DNA from: Brevundimonas vitisensis
GTDB taxonomy: Bacteria; Pseudomonadota; Alphaproteobacteria; Caulobacterales; Caulobacteraceae
Assembly: GCF_016656965.1 (NCBI RefSeq)
Contig: NZ_CP067977.1
Coordinates: 2,132,501-2,196,500, forward strand
DNA: 64,000 bases
Reading direction: 5' to 3'
Shown: in pieces, positions 35,706 through 43,768 of the stretch
How the letters are laid out: each line of letters starts with the position of its first letter
Position numbering within the stretch: the first letter of the stretch is position 1
Made by a program: the position numbers and the translations under genes
The notes under the pieces: generated by a model
The model's input: only the letters and a program-made list of their open reading frames with translations
Told to the model about the DNA's origin: nothing
Databases searched by the model: none

Positions 35706-36356
35706 TCATCCTCGGGCGGGCGTGCCCGGAAAGGCGGGCAGGCTCCAGCCCCAGACCAGGGCCCCGGCGCGCAGGGCGAAACCGCAAGGTGCCGCCAACA
35801 ATGCCGCCGGCCAGGCATCCAGACCCAGGAACCGCCCCACCACGAACAGGGTCGCGGCCAGCAGGGCGGCCGAGACGGTGATCTCTCGTCGCAGCAGGAT
35901 GGAGGGTTGACCGGCCAGCAGATCGCGGACGATGCCGCCGAAACAGGCCGTCAGGGCCCCCATGACGATGCAGATCAGGGGGGCGACGCCCACGGCCTCG
36001 GCCTTGGCCGCGCCCATGACGCCATAGGCGGCCAGGCCGATCGCATCCAGCCACAGCAGGGCCCGGAACCGCCAGTCGCGAGCCCCGACCAGCCAGACCG
36101 CCAGCGAGGCCATCAGGCAGACCGCGATATAGCGCCAGTCCTGGACCCAGAAGACCGGCGCGCCGATCAGCACATCGCGCAAGGTGCCGCCCCCGACGCC
36201 AGTGATGGCTCCAAAGAAGGCGAAGGTGACAAGGTCGTGCTTCTGCCGCGCGGCAGCCAGGGCCCCGGTGGCGGCGAAGACGGCCACCCCTGCGAAATCC
36301 AGGGCTCCCAGCACCGTCTCGGGGTCCGTCAGGGCCGGATCGACCAGGATCGTCAT
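35706..36356 (-). CDS. TRIC/UPF0126-family cation-channel-like membrane protein (YicG type)
   Basis: 216 residues, seven hydrophobic helices arranged as two repeats. Glycine motifs FAGVAVFAATGALAAARQKHD and FFGAITGVGGGTLRDVLIG, and the repeat ACFGGIVRDLLAGQPSILLR, mark the UPF0126 family now known as bacterial TRIC channels (trimeric K+-selective). The ATG overlaps the stop of the glycosylase gene upstream. Physiological role unknown. Confidence 0.88.
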   Translation of the reverse strand: MTILVDPALTDPETVLGALDFAGVAVFAATGALAAARQKHDLVTFAFFGAITGVGGGTLRDVLIGAPVFWVQDWRYIAVCLMASLAVWLVGARDWRFRALLWLDAIGLAAYGVMGAAKAEAVGVAPLICIVMGALTACFGGIVRDLLAGQPSILLRREITVSAALLAATLFVVGRFLGLDAWPAALLAAPCGFALRAGALVWGWSLPAFPGTPARG

Positions 36357-37054
36357 GGCTTCTTGCCCTTGGCGGCTCGCCCGCGGGACGGGGCGGTTTT
36401 AGCGGTCGGAACGGGTTCAATCATGACCTCGCCGCGTTTGACCGCCCCATACCAGCCCCACAGCAGATGGGCCGCCACGCCCCGGTGCGGGCGCCAGATC
36501 TCGGCCCGGGCATAGGCGGCCTTCTCACTGGGCCGGACGTCTGCGCCGTCGGCCCAGCGCATCGCCTCCTGCAGGGCGACGTCGCCGCCAGGAAACACGT
36601 CCAGCCGCCCTTCGCAGAACATCAAAAAGGTCTCGGCCGTCCATTTTCCGACCCCCTTTATGGCCGTCAGGCGCGCAATGGCCTCCTCGTCCGACAGCCG
36701 CTCCAGATGGTCGAAGTCGATCAGGCCGTCGGTCTGGGCGCGGGCGATCTCATGGCCATAGCGGGCCTTTTGCCCTGACAGGCCAAAGCCGCGCAGGGTC
36801 TCGATATCCAGGGCCAGCACGGCCTGCGGCGTTACTTCGCCCAGCCCGGCCACGACCCGTGCCCAGATGGAGGCAGCAGCCGCGACCGAGACCTGTTGCT
36901 CCACGATCATGCGGAACAGGCCCTCGAACCCGCCGGGCCGCAGCCGCCATTCGAAAGGCGGCATCTGAGCGTGGACGCGCGCCAGGGCCGGGTCGGCAAC
37001 GGCCAGGGCAGCCCGTGCGGCAGCGATGTCGGCAGGAGAGGGGGCAAGGGCCAT
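36353..37054 (-). CDS. DNA-3-methyladenine glycosylase II (HhH-GPD family)
   Basis: 233 residues with an HhH-GPD core: FEGLFRMIVEQQVSVAAAASIWARVV, helix-hairpin-helix LTAIKGVGKWTAETFLMF, and the catalytic Asp in FPGGDVALQEAM. It removes alkylated purines as AlkA/Mag1 does. It lacks the N-terminal AraC/Ada part. The ATG at 37054 is chosen; a TTG at 37090 is possible. Cotranscribed with the TRIC gene. Confidence 0.9.
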   Translation of the reverse strand: MALAPSPADIAAARAALAVADPALARVHAQMPPFEWRLRPGGFEGLFRMIVEQQVSVAAAASIWARVVAGLGEVTPQAVLALDIETLRGFGLSGQKARYGHEIARAQTDGLIDFDHLERLSDEEAIARLTAIKGVGKWTAETFLMFCEGRLDVFPGGDVALQEAMRWADGADVRPSEKAAYARAEIWRPHRGVAAHLLWGWYGAVKRGEVMIEPVPTAKTAPSRGRAAKGKKP

Positions 37055-37135
37055 GACGCGCGACCCTAGAGCGAGGACCGCTTCACGCAAAGAGACGCTG
37101 ACGGCGACGTCCGCTTCCCGCTAGTTTGCATCTCG

Positions 37136-37975
37136 ATGATCACCCGTTTCGCTCCCTCGCCGACCGGCGGCCTGCACAAGGGCCATGCCTTTTCCGCCCT
37201 GACGGCGTGGACGGCGGCGCAGGCGTCGGGCGGGCGGTTCCTGCTGCGGATCGAGGACACCGATTTCACCCGCTGTCGGCCCGAGCATGAGGCGGCCATC
37301 CTGGATGACCTGAGGTGGCTGGGTCTGGACTGGGAAAGCCCCGTCCGCCGCCAGTCCGAGCACCGGGGCGAGTATGAGGCGGCGCTGGAGGGCCTGCGCG
37401 ATCGAGGTCTGCTGTATCGATGCTTTCGGACGCGCAAGGAACTGATGGCCACGGCGGGCGTGGCCCCGCACGGCGACGATCCCGCCGACCCCCAGGCCTT
37501 TGCCCATGGGCCGCACGATCCGGCCGAGGAAGCCGAGCGACTGGCGCGGGGCGAGGCCTTTGCCTGGCGGCTGTCGCTGGATCGCGCGCGCGAGGTTCTG
37601 GACGGTTTCGACGCCCTGACCTGGGTGGAGGAAGCGCATCGACCCGGCATCCACACGGCCCGACCCGAGCGGCTGGGCGACATGGTTCTGGGCCGCAAGG
37701 ACATCGGGGCGGGCTATGTGCTGGCCGCCGTCATCGACGACGCGGCCCAAGGGGTCACCCATGTGATCCGGGGCGAGGATTTGGTCGAGGTGACCTCGGT
37801 CCAGCGGGTGCTTCAGGCCCTGCTGGGCCTGCCCACGCCCGTCTATCGCCATCATCCGCTGATCCTGGGCGCTGACGGGCGCCGTCTGGCCAAGCGGGAC
37901 CGCTCGGCGACCCTGGGCGATATCCGCGCCTCGGGCGTCAGCGCGGCGGACCTGCGGGCCGAGCTGGGGTTTTGA
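37136..37975 (+). CDS. gluQ: Glutamyl-queuosine tRNA(Asp) synthetase
   Basis: 279 residues. The truncated GluRS catalytic domain FAPSPTGGLHKGHAFSAL holds the HIGH-like motif (here LHKGH), and LAKRDRSATLG is the KMSKS-like motif. The anticodon-binding half of GluRS is absent. It attaches glutamate to the queuosine in tRNA-Asp. Zn-binding cysteines of the E. coli enzyme are mostly missing, as in other alphaproteobacteria. It is divergent from the glycosylase and meets ppk2 tail to tail with no gap. Confidence 0.92.
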   Translation: MITRFAPSPTGGLHKGHAFSALTAWTAAQASGGRFLLRIEDTDFTRCRPEHEAAILDDLRWLGLDWESPVRRQSEHRGEYEAALEGLRDRGLLYRCFRTRKELMATAGVAPHGDDPADPQAFAHGPHDPAEEAERLARGEAFAWRLSLDRAREVLDGFDALTWVEEAHRPGIHTARPERLGDMVLGRKDIGAGYVLAAVIDDAAQGVTHVIRGEDLVEVTSVQRVLQALLGLPTPVYRHHPLILGADGRRLAKRDRSATLGDIRASGVSAADLRAELGF

Positions 37976-38725
37976 TCAGGGTGCCAGACGCCCAGCGGCC
38001 TGATCGGCCGGAAAGACGATCGCCTTGTCGGGACGGTGGTGGACCTGGCCGGGGCAGTCCAGCCGGGTCAGGACGTGCCGGATGACGTTCAGCCGCGCCA
38101 GTTTCTTGTCGTCGGTGGCGACGATGGTCCAGGGCGCGCGCCGGGCATGGGTGGCCGCCAGCATCTGGTCCCTGGCCTGGGAATAGGCGTCCCAGCGCGC
38201 CTGGGCCTCGGCATCCAGGGGCGAAACCTTGAAGCGCTTCAGCGGATCGGCAACCCGCTCGGCCAGGCGTTTGGCCTGTTCCTCGCGGCTGATGTCCAGC
38301 CAGAATTTGATCAGGATGATGCCGTCGTCGGTCAGCATCCGCTCGAACAGCGGGGCCTCCCTCAGGAAGGCCTCATGCTGGGCGGGGGTGCAAAAGCCCA
38401 TGACCGGCTCGACCCCGCCGCGATTGTACCAGGACCGGTTCAGAATGACCGTCTCGCCCGCCGCCGGCAGGTGGGGGACATAGCGCTGGAAATACCACTG
38501 GCTGGTCTCGCGCTCGTTCGGTTTGGGCAGGGCCACGACGCGGGTCTGGCGCGGAGACATATATTCCGTCAGCCGCTTGATCGCCCCGTCCTTGCCGGCG
38601 CTGTCGCGGCCCTCGAACACGATCAGGGTGCGAACCCCCTGCTCGATGGCCCAGGCCTGGGCCTCGACCCACTGAATCTGAAGGTTCTCCAGCGTGCGGT
38701 CGTAGTCGTCTTTTTTCTTGCCCAT
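37976..38725 (-). CDS. ppk2: Polyphosphate kinase 2 family protein
   Basis: 249 residues, a one-domain PPK2. It has the Walker A loop FEGRDSAGKDGAIKRL, lid-type Arg residues in SPRQTRVVALPKPNERETSQWYFQRYV, and the Walker B and metal region VILNRSWYNRGGVEPVMGFC. It transfers phosphate between polyphosphate and nucleoside diphosphates. Start at ATG 38725; a GTG ten codons upstream is possible. Divergent from the extensin-like gene. Confidence 0.92.
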   Translation of the reverse strand: MGKKKDDYDRTLENLQIQWVEAQAWAIEQGVRTLIVFEGRDSAGKDGAIKRLTEYMSPRQTRVVALPKPNERETSQWYFQRYVPHLPAAGETVILNRSWYNRGGVEPVMGFCTPAQHEAFLREAPLFERMLTDDGIILIKFWLDISREEQAKRLAERVADPLKRFKVSPLDAEAQARWDAYSQARDQMLAATHARRAPWTIVATDDKKLARLNVIRHVLTRLDCPGQVHHRPDKAIVFPADQAAGRLAP

Positions 38726-38802
38726 GGGTTCACTGTGGGCGCCCGGCTCGGCCACGGCAAGAGACGGTCGCCCGATGAAGCATTTCCGGTTATGAGCGAT
38801 CG

Positions 38803-39564
38803 ATGAAGCGGGACTTGGCGGACTTCTGGAATCTGGTTTGGGAGGTCGCGCTGTGCGCCTGCGCGGCCTTCGCTCTGCTGAACGCCTTTGCCCCGCATCA
38901 GGACCTGCCCTGGAAGCCGCTGGATCTGAACCGGCCGATCGGCCAGGCGACGGCGGCCAAGGTAGCCGACTTTGAACTGCCGCCTGCCGCCGCCGCTGAA
39001 CAGATCGAGGCGGCGACCGACGCCTGTATCCAGGTCTTGCGCGAGGCCGGGGTGACCGTCGAGCGCGCGCCCGACGTCGACGACGGCGGCTTCTGCCAGG
39101 TGCGGGGCGCCGTGCGGATCACCGGCGGCGACATTACGCCTCTGTCGCCCGGCGGGCTGACGATGCAGTGCCCGCTGGCCGTTCGCTATGTGATCTGGGA
39201 CCGTCAGGTGCTGCAGCCCGCCGCCCGCGAGGTGTTCGGCTCCGACGCCGCCCAGGTCCAGAATTTCGGCACCTATTCCTGCCGCCGCATCTATGGCCAG
39301 ACCGATGAGTCTGCCCGGCCCAGCGAGCATGCCCGCGCCAATGCCCTGGACGTGTCGGGTGTCCGGCTGAAGGACGGGCGGGTGGTCAGCGTGCTGGACG
39401 ACTGGTCCGGAGAGGGGGCGACGGGCACGGACGGATCGCGCTTCCTGCGGCGTTTGCGGGACGGGGCGTGCCGGGTCTTCGCCACGGTCCTGACCCCCGA
39501 GTATAACGAAGCGCACCGCGATCACCTGCACCTGGACGGAGCCTCAAGGGGCCTGTGCGCCTGA
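38803..39564 (+). CDS. Extensin-like C-terminal domain protein
   Basis: 253 residues. A single N-terminal membrane anchor (about 13-30) precedes a periplasmic extensin_C domain: CPLAVRYVIWDRQVLQPAA, GTYSCRRIYG, SEHARANALDVSGV and a final HRDHLHLDG. The His and Asp residues resemble D,D-peptidase/MepA-like metal sites. Six cysteines may form disulfides. Common in Caulobacterales and Rhizobiales; a cell-wall function is suspected but not shown. Confidence 0.85.
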   Translation: MKRDLADFWNLVWEVALCACAAFALLNAFAPHQDLPWKPLDLNRPIGQATAAKVADFELPPAAAAEQIEAATDACIQVLREAGVTVERAPDVDDGGFCQVRGAVRITGGDITPLSPGGLTMQCPLAVRYVIWDRQVLQPAAREVFGSDAAQVQNFGTYSCRRIYGQTDESARPSEHARANALDVSGVRLKDGRVVSVLDDWSGEGATGTDGSRFLRRLRDGACRVFATVLTPEYNEAHRDHLHLDGASRGLCA

Positions 39565-39773
39565 CGCAGGCGGTAACCGTCTTCGCGCCTTGGGCGAATC
39601 GCTTTCGGGTTGACCGACCCGTTTTCCCATAAGACAACATCACCGCAGTCCGGATTTCGCGTGGGGTCCACACCCGCGTTTCGCTCCTTCGCCTGAACGA
39701 GCTGTCCAGATGGACTGACGGGCGTCCGCTGGCGGGCGTCTGCCTGGAAAAGCGCGTTGACGGAGAGCGCAAG

Positions 39774-39977
39774 ATGGCGACCGGCACGGTCAAGTGGTTC
39801 AACACCACCAAGGGCTTTGGATTCATCCAGCCCGACGGCGGCGGCAATGATGTGTTCGTGCACATCACCGCCGTTCAAAAGGCGGGGCTTACCGGCCTCG
39901 ATGAGAACGCCAAGGTCGAGTACGAGCTGGAATCCCAGCGCGGCAAGACGGCGGCGGTCGATCTGAAACTGCTCTGA
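39774..39977 (+). CDS. cspA: Cold-shock protein (CspA family)
   Basis: 67 residues, one OB-fold with both RNA-binding motifs: GTVKWFNTTKGFGFIQ (RNP1) and NDVFVHI (RNP2). It binds single-stranded RNA and prevents structure formation. CGGAGAG precedes the ATG. The 209-nt gap before it has no gene; TTGACC (39610-39615) and TAAGAC (39630-39635) could be the -35/-10 pair, giving a leader of over 130 nt as in many cold-shock mRNAs. Confidence 0.95.
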   Translation: MATGTVKWFNTTKGFGFIQPDGGGNDVFVHITAVQKAGLTGLDENAKVEYELESQRGKTAAVDLKLL

Positions 39978-39992
39978 TCCGGACTTTCCGGT

Positions 39993-40922
39993 TCAGAGGC
40001 TGACGGGCGCGGGACCAGCCGGTTCCGCGCCCGTTTTGCTGCCGGGGCGGGTCGACCACTGGGCCAGGACCACGGCGGCCAGGACGACGGCCCCGCCCAG
40101 CATCTGGATCGGGGTCATCGTCTCGGCGAACACCAGCCAGCTCAGCCCTGCGGCCACGACCGGCTGGATCAGGATGGTCACGGCGGTGATCCCGGCAGGC
40201 AGCCGCCCCAGGGCCCAGGCCACGCCGCCCTGACCCACCACATGCATGACTCCCAGGGCGATGCAGGCCATCCAGCCGCCCGGCCCGGCGGGCAGGATGT
40301 TCTCTCCCAGAACCAGGGCCACCATCAGCAGCAGGGGCGTGCCGATGCCGGTGGACCACAGCATGACGCGGCTGGCGCTCATGGTCCGGCGGGCGGCCTT
40401 CACGGCCAGGAAATAGCCGCTGTACCAGACCGCTACCGACAGGGAGAACAGGTCGCCCAACAGAGGATTGGTGCCCTGACCGCCATCGGCCCCGGCGGCC
40501 ATGGCAAAGGCGCCGCCCAGGGCCAGGGCCAGGGACAGCAGGAACAGTCGGCCGGGCCGATCCCGGAACGCCAGCCAGGCGAACAGGGTCACCACCACCG
40601 GGGTCAGGTTGCACAGGACCGTCGCATTGGCGACCGAGGTCATCACGATCCCATAGTGCCAGAACGACAGGTCCAGCACGAAGAACAGGCCCGCCAGCGC
40701 CGCCCAGCGTCCGGGCCGTCCCGTCCCCTCCGCCCCCGGCCGGGCCGTGACCAGAAGCAGCAACGGCACAGCGAAGGCGAAGCGCCAGAACCCTGCCGCC
40801 GCCGGTCCCGTCTCGGTCAGCCGCACCAGGATCGGCGCCAGCCCCAGGACGCAGGCCGCCCCGATCAGGACGATCAGCGCCATGGCGCGCGGCGAAAGGG
40901 ACGAAACGGGTGCGGACGACAT
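39993..40922 (-). CDS. EamA/DMT-family transporter
   Basis: 309 residues, ten hydrophobic helices forming two EamA repeats (each about 140 residues), with the repeat-defining Pro/Gly in FWRFAFAVPLLLL and LGRLPAGITAVTILIQPVVAAGLSWLVFAET. Drug/metabolite exporters of this family handle amino acids or small metabolites; the substrate is unknown. ATG 40922 is preferred to a longer Arg-rich frame. Convergent with cspA. Confidence 0.85.
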   Translation of the reverse strand: MSSAPVSSLSPRAMALIVLIGAACVLGLAPILVRLTETGPAAAGFWRFAFAVPLLLLVTARPGAEGTGRPGRWAALAGLFFVLDLSFWHYGIVMTSVANATVLCNLTPVVVTLFAWLAFRDRPGRLFLLSLALALGGAFAMAAGADGGQGTNPLLGDLFSLSVAVWYSGYFLAVKAARRTMSASRVMLWSTGIGTPLLLMVALVLGENILPAGPGGWMACIALGVMHVVGQGGVAWALGRLPAGITAVTILIQPVVAAGLSWLVFAETMTPIQMLGGAVVLAAVVLAQWSTRPGSKTGAEPAGPAPVSL

Positions 40923-41182
40923 GGCCCTTCGCCTACAGCCCCGGCCGCGCGGCGCAAGCCCTGTCGGCCGGATTAACAAGGAGTGACCGGGCCACGGAAC
41001 AGGCGCGAAACGAATCAGGACCGAATCGCTGACCTGGTCCGATTCAGGCTTTGTTCCCTACAAGATGTTGTATGCACAGGGCCTTCGCCGCCTAGACGGT
41101 CGCGTGTCTGCGGACAGGCCGGGCCGGAATTCGCCGCCGCTTCTTCCCCTCCTGCCCATCAGACGCTAGGTCAGGCGCACGT

Positions 41183-41259
41183 GGCCCCGTAGCTCAGCCG
41201 CATAGAGCAAGGCTTTCCTAAAGCCGAGGTCGCAGGTTGGAGTCCTGCCGGGGTCGCCA
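41183..41259 (+). tRNA. tRNA-Arg (anticodon CCU)
   Basis: 77 nt folding as a cloverleaf with encoded CCA (41257-41259). The acceptor stem GGCCCCG/CGGGGTC has one G-U pair. D stem GCTC/GAGC, anticodon loop TTCCTAA (41215-41221, CCT), T stem GCAGG/CCTGC. It is odd in two ways. Position 19 is C and position 56 is G, a reversal of the universal G19-C56 tertiary pair. The first pair of the anticodon stem (27-43) is A-G. Pairing overall is good, so it may still work. Confidence 0.9.
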
Positions 41260-41319
41260 CCCTCCTTCATTTTCGCTCCTGTGGTGCCGTCGGCGAGTGG
41301 CGAGCGCGCGAAGAAAAAC

Positions 41320-41346
41320 CAGTCCACTCAGTCCACTCAGTCCACA
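41320..41346. repeat. Tandem repeat, three 9-nt units
   Basis: The word CAGTCCACT is repeated twice exactly, then once with its last base changed to A. It is not inside a gene. Confidence 0.85.
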
Positions 41347-41625
41347 TGGTCGGCGACGCGATCTGCGCCCTGCAGGCCCGGATGCCGTCCTGGATGATCG
41401 GACATCCCCGCCCCGACGGGAGATTCCGCGCTGCTGCTGTCAAAGACCGGGCACCCTCGCGAGCGCAACGCCGGACATGGGCAGGAAGGGAGAGGGATCA
41501 AGGGCGGAAAAGGAATAAAGTCCTACTCGACGCAAGGTCGGCCGTTCGCTAGCGCTCTCAACGGTCGGGAGCGGAGTTGTCGCCGTCCAACTAGGGCTCT
41601 TTTTGGGGTCGGTGGCATTTTATGG

Positions 41626-41739
41626 TTGCTGGGCCTTCCAATCTGGATCGGACTGTTGTTGGGCGTGCTGTCCGTGGTCGCCAACGCGTTTCTTCTTCGA
41701 TGGGAGGACAGGCAGCCTGGCGGTTTTGACGACCTCTAA
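41626..41739 (+). CDS. Possible 37-residue membrane peptide or gene remnant
   Basis: From a TTG at 41626 the frame reads LLGLPIWIGLLLGVLSVVAN, one clear membrane helix, then F-L-L-R-W-E-D-R-Q-P-G-G-F-D-D-L and stop. The helix plus WEDRQPGGF tail looks selected rather than random. But no ATG exists in the frame, the RBS is poor, and the frame stays open far upstream with unconvincing codons. Either a small protein with a TTG start or the end of a decayed gene. Confidence 0.35.
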   Translation: MLGLPIWIGLLLGVLSVVANAFLLRWEDRQPGGFDDL

Positions 41740-41817
41740 TCCTCTGGCCCGACCCTCGAGGGGAGAAATGACACCCCAAGTCAGCAATGGGTCGAAACAG
41801 ATCCGTCGGGTTGCGCC

Positions 41818-42183
41818 TCAGGACTTGAGCGTGCGCCGGACGGCTCTCTCTTGCCACAGGGTTATCGGACCGAAATAGGCGGCCAGGACGATAAAGATGA
41901 TGAAGCCCACCGCGACCTGGGGGCTTGGCAGGAGCGGCCAGGCTGCGGCGAAGAATGATGCGATGAGCAGGTTCGCGATCACCACTGCCCAACGGCTCGA
42001 CGGCGTGCGATTGCGCAGCGCAGCAATGTTCATGAGCGCACAGCAGACGACGGCAAGGCCGCTGCCGGCAAACCACAACGCCTCAAGCGAAAGCTGTCGG
42101 TACATTGGAAGCGTCAAGCCGAGATGCAAAACGCCCAGGAGCAGGCCCAGTGAAGCCAGCAGCCAAATAGCTTTCCGGGTCAT
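41818..42183 (-). CDS. Membrane protein of the PadR-linked unit
   Basis: 121 residues with four predicted helices (about 6-25, 35-55, 65-85 and 88-105). Family unknown. The ATG at 42183 overlaps the stop of the upstream membrane gene (ATGA), so it is the third gene of the PadR unit. A three-gene PadR/integral-membrane/integral-membrane order suggests an envelope function under PadR repression. Confidence 0.7.
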   Translation of the reverse strand: MTRKAIWLLASLGLLLGVLHLGLTLPMYRQLSLEALWFAGSGLAVVCCALMNIAALRNRTPSSRWAVVIANLLIASFFAAAWPLLPSPQVAVGFIIFIVLAAYFGPITLWQERAVRRTLKS

Positions 42184-42719
42184 GCGGCGCGCTCGAGGCG
42201 ACGGGCCAGGGAATGAGCGAGGGCTGCGATCCCGAGGAATGTCGCCAGGATCAGATAGGCCTCTATAGACAAGGCGCGGACAAACCCCGGTGGCTCGGCG
42301 AGCCCTCCAGCCCATGCGCTCACAAACGCGGTGTTCAGCGCGATTCCGCCCAGGGCAAACGCGGACATGCCTCGAAGACCCCAGCGAGCCGTAGCGGCGG
42401 CTCCCACCGCATAGGTGAAGCCGAGCACGGTCATCATCGGATCAAGCGGCCCGAATGTCCCGAGATGAGCGTGGATCGTGATCAGCCCTGCAAGCGACGC
42501 GCAGGCGGCGACAAGCCCGCCTTGCGTAATCTGGCGTACTCCATCCGGCGTCCAGATGCGCCAGACCACCGCCGCCGCGAGACACCCGGTTGCGAAGCGA
42601 AGCCGCTGGGCCGCTGGAATGAACTGGAACTCCGTTTCCATCGCTCTGAACCAGACCTCACGGTCGGCAGGACCGACCCTGACGGCGAAGTTGAACAGCA
42701 GTGCGGTGAACCTGGTCAT
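42180..42719 (-). CDS. Membrane protein of the PadR-linked unit
   Basis: 179 residues. The N-terminal segment (about 1-45) resembles the cytoplasmic prefix seen in PadR-associated permeases (RFTALLFNFAVRVGPADREVWF, then a charged helix), and four to five membrane helices follow. The start at 42719 overlaps the PadR stop codon. Function unknown; the constant pairing of such proteins with PadR genes supports co-regulation. Confidence 0.72.
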   Translation of the reverse strand: MTRFTALLFNFAVRVGPADREVWFRAMETEFQFIPAAQRLRFATGCLAAAVVWRIWTPDGVRQITQGGLVAACASLAGLITIHAHLGTFGPLDPMMTVLGFTYAVGAAATARWGLRGMSAFALGGIALNTAFVSAWAGGLAEPPGFVRALSIEAYLILATFLGIAALAHSLARRLERAA

Positions 42720-43027
42720 GCCATGGCCTCTCTGGAACGCGATTTGGACGGTTTGGCCGCTTTGGCAGACTGCGCGCGGGCGAACTCGAGCCCTGCGCTG
42801 GTCAGTCGATAGGCATGCCTGGGGGGGCGCCCCGGCTGCAACGACGGCTTCCACTCCGACTCCAGAAGGCCCTGTTCAGTGAGGCGCGCGAGGGTCGGGT
42901 ACAGGGTGCCGGACCCAAGCCCGGTCAGTTTGCTCAACTCATAGCCATATTGCCACGCCTGAGGCTGATCGGCGAACTGGGCGAGCAGGGTGCGGGTCTG
43001 GCTGGAGGCGTTTGCAGGACGTGTCAT
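42716..43027 (-). CDS. PadR-family transcriptional repressor
   Basis: 103 residues. It is a winged helix with the PadR hallmark GYELSKLTGLGSGTLYPTLARLTEQGLLESEW and a wing R-P-P-R-H-A-Y-R-L-T. The C-terminal dimerisation helix is short (class 2-like PadR), ending in a Lys/Ser-rich tail. A palindrome 6 nt before its start codon (43033-43054) is a likely operator, so it should repress its own three-gene unit. Confidence 0.9.
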   Translation of the reverse strand: MTRPANASSQTRTLLAQFADQPQAWQYGYELSKLTGLGSGTLYPTLARLTEQGLLESEWKPSLQPGRPPRHAYRLTSAGLEFARAQSAKAAKPSKSRSREAMA

Positions 43028-43032
43028 TCCCT

Positions 43033-43054
43033 TAACTCGCCATATGTCGAGTTA
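43033..43054. promoter_or_regulatory. Probable PadR operator
   Basis: Palindrome TAACTCG-N8-CGAGTTA centred on CATATG; 20 of 22 positions are symmetric. It ends 6 nt before the padR start codon. TTGACT on the minus strand (43062-43057) could be the -35 of the promoter it would block. Confidence 0.65.
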
Positions 43055-43215
43055 TGAGTCAAGCGCTGTCTTCTGGGCTGTTTCCGTCCCCCGCACGAAG
43101 GCGATCAGCGGACGCGCTTCCCCTCGCCCGAGGGCCAAACTGGCACCGGCCTGAACCCCGGGTCGGCGCAAGGCCTCACCCGGGGAGAAATGCGAGACTC
43201 GGTGCGAGCCCGCCG

Positions 43216-43614
43216 TCAGGCCTTGTCGATGGCGGCGGCGATCTGGTCGGTGGAGTGGCCGGTCAGGTCCTTGGCGATTTCGCCGACCAGGCGGCCTTGC
43301 GTTTCCTTGTGCCAGCCCTTGCGCAGCTGACCCAGGGTCTTGGGCGCGGCGATGACCAGCAGGTGCTGGACCTGATTGGTCAGGACCATCTTGTTCAACA
43401 CATCGGCCACGCCCATCGCAAAGCCGTCCTCGGCCTGGGTGTCGTTGTCGGGGTTGGCCTCGCTGGAGATGCGGCCGGCGGCCCCCGAGGCGCGCTCCTC
43501 GATCGCCGGGGTGGGGCGGGCGGTCAGGGCGATGTCCTGCTGGCCGGTCTGTTCGAACAGGGCGAGCTTCTCGCCGTCGACGACGGCCACGAGGGTGCCT
43601 TTGGACAGGATCAT
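43216..43614 (-). CDS. Host-attachment family protein
   Basis: 132 residues matching the Host_attach family (first named from an Agrobacterium attachment gene). The N-terminal strand LVAVVDGEKLALFEQTGQ precedes a variable Glu/Asp-rich stretch. The C-terminal core is VLNKMVLTNQVQHLLVIAAPKTLGQLRKGWHKE, then EIAKDLTGHSTDQIAAAI. The fold is thought to resemble the baeRF/eRF1-like nucleic-acid-binding proteins; the attachment role is not general. No operon partners. A GGCAAC-N17-CGTT sequence upstream is only a weak EcfG match. Confidence 0.85.
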   Translation of the reverse strand: MILSKGTLVAVVDGEKLALFEQTGQQDIALTARPTPAIEERASGAAGRISSEANPDNDTQAEDGFAMGVADVLNKMVLTNQVQHLLVIAAPKTLGQLRKGWHKETQGRLVGEIAKDLTGHSTDQIAAAIDKA

Positions 43615-43768
43615 GGGGCGGCTCCGATTTGTTGAGGGTCTTCATCAACGACCCTGCGGCGGTGTCGGTTGCCGGATCGGGCGATCTGCGTTGACAGCGG
43701 TGGTCAAACGCGGCTTGCCTAGGGGCTCATCTCACCGGCCCGGCGCAGGGCGACCGGAGCGCACGTCC

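Larger units (their letters stand above)
41260..41817. other. Gene-poor region next to the tRNA
   Basis: 558 nt between the tRNA and the PadR-controlled genes. It contains a triple 9-nt tandem repeat (41320-41346), a short possible reading frame for a membrane peptide (41626-41739), and otherwise no frame with protein-like composition, RBS or recognised motif on either strand. Composition is less uniformly GC-rich than its surroundings. It could be decayed sequence of a former insertion at the tRNA, but no second att-like copy of the tRNA end was found. Confidence 0.6.

Noticed and set aside
41346-41552. Open frame of 68 codons in the gene-poor region.
   Set aside because: Arg/Ala-rich product without a motif and no RBS before the ATG; not distinguishable from chance.
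43156-43185. Perfect 8-bp inverted repeat CCCCGGGT/ACCCGGGG after the host-attachment gene.
   Set aside because: It could be a terminator, but no U-tract follows on the relevant strand and the loop is long (14 nt).
43640-43675. Possible EcfG promoter before the host-attachment-family gene (GGCAAC-N17-CGTT on the minus strand).
   Set aside because: The -35 reads GCAAC instead of GGAAC, weaker than the three exact sites at the stress locus, so not listed as a feature.
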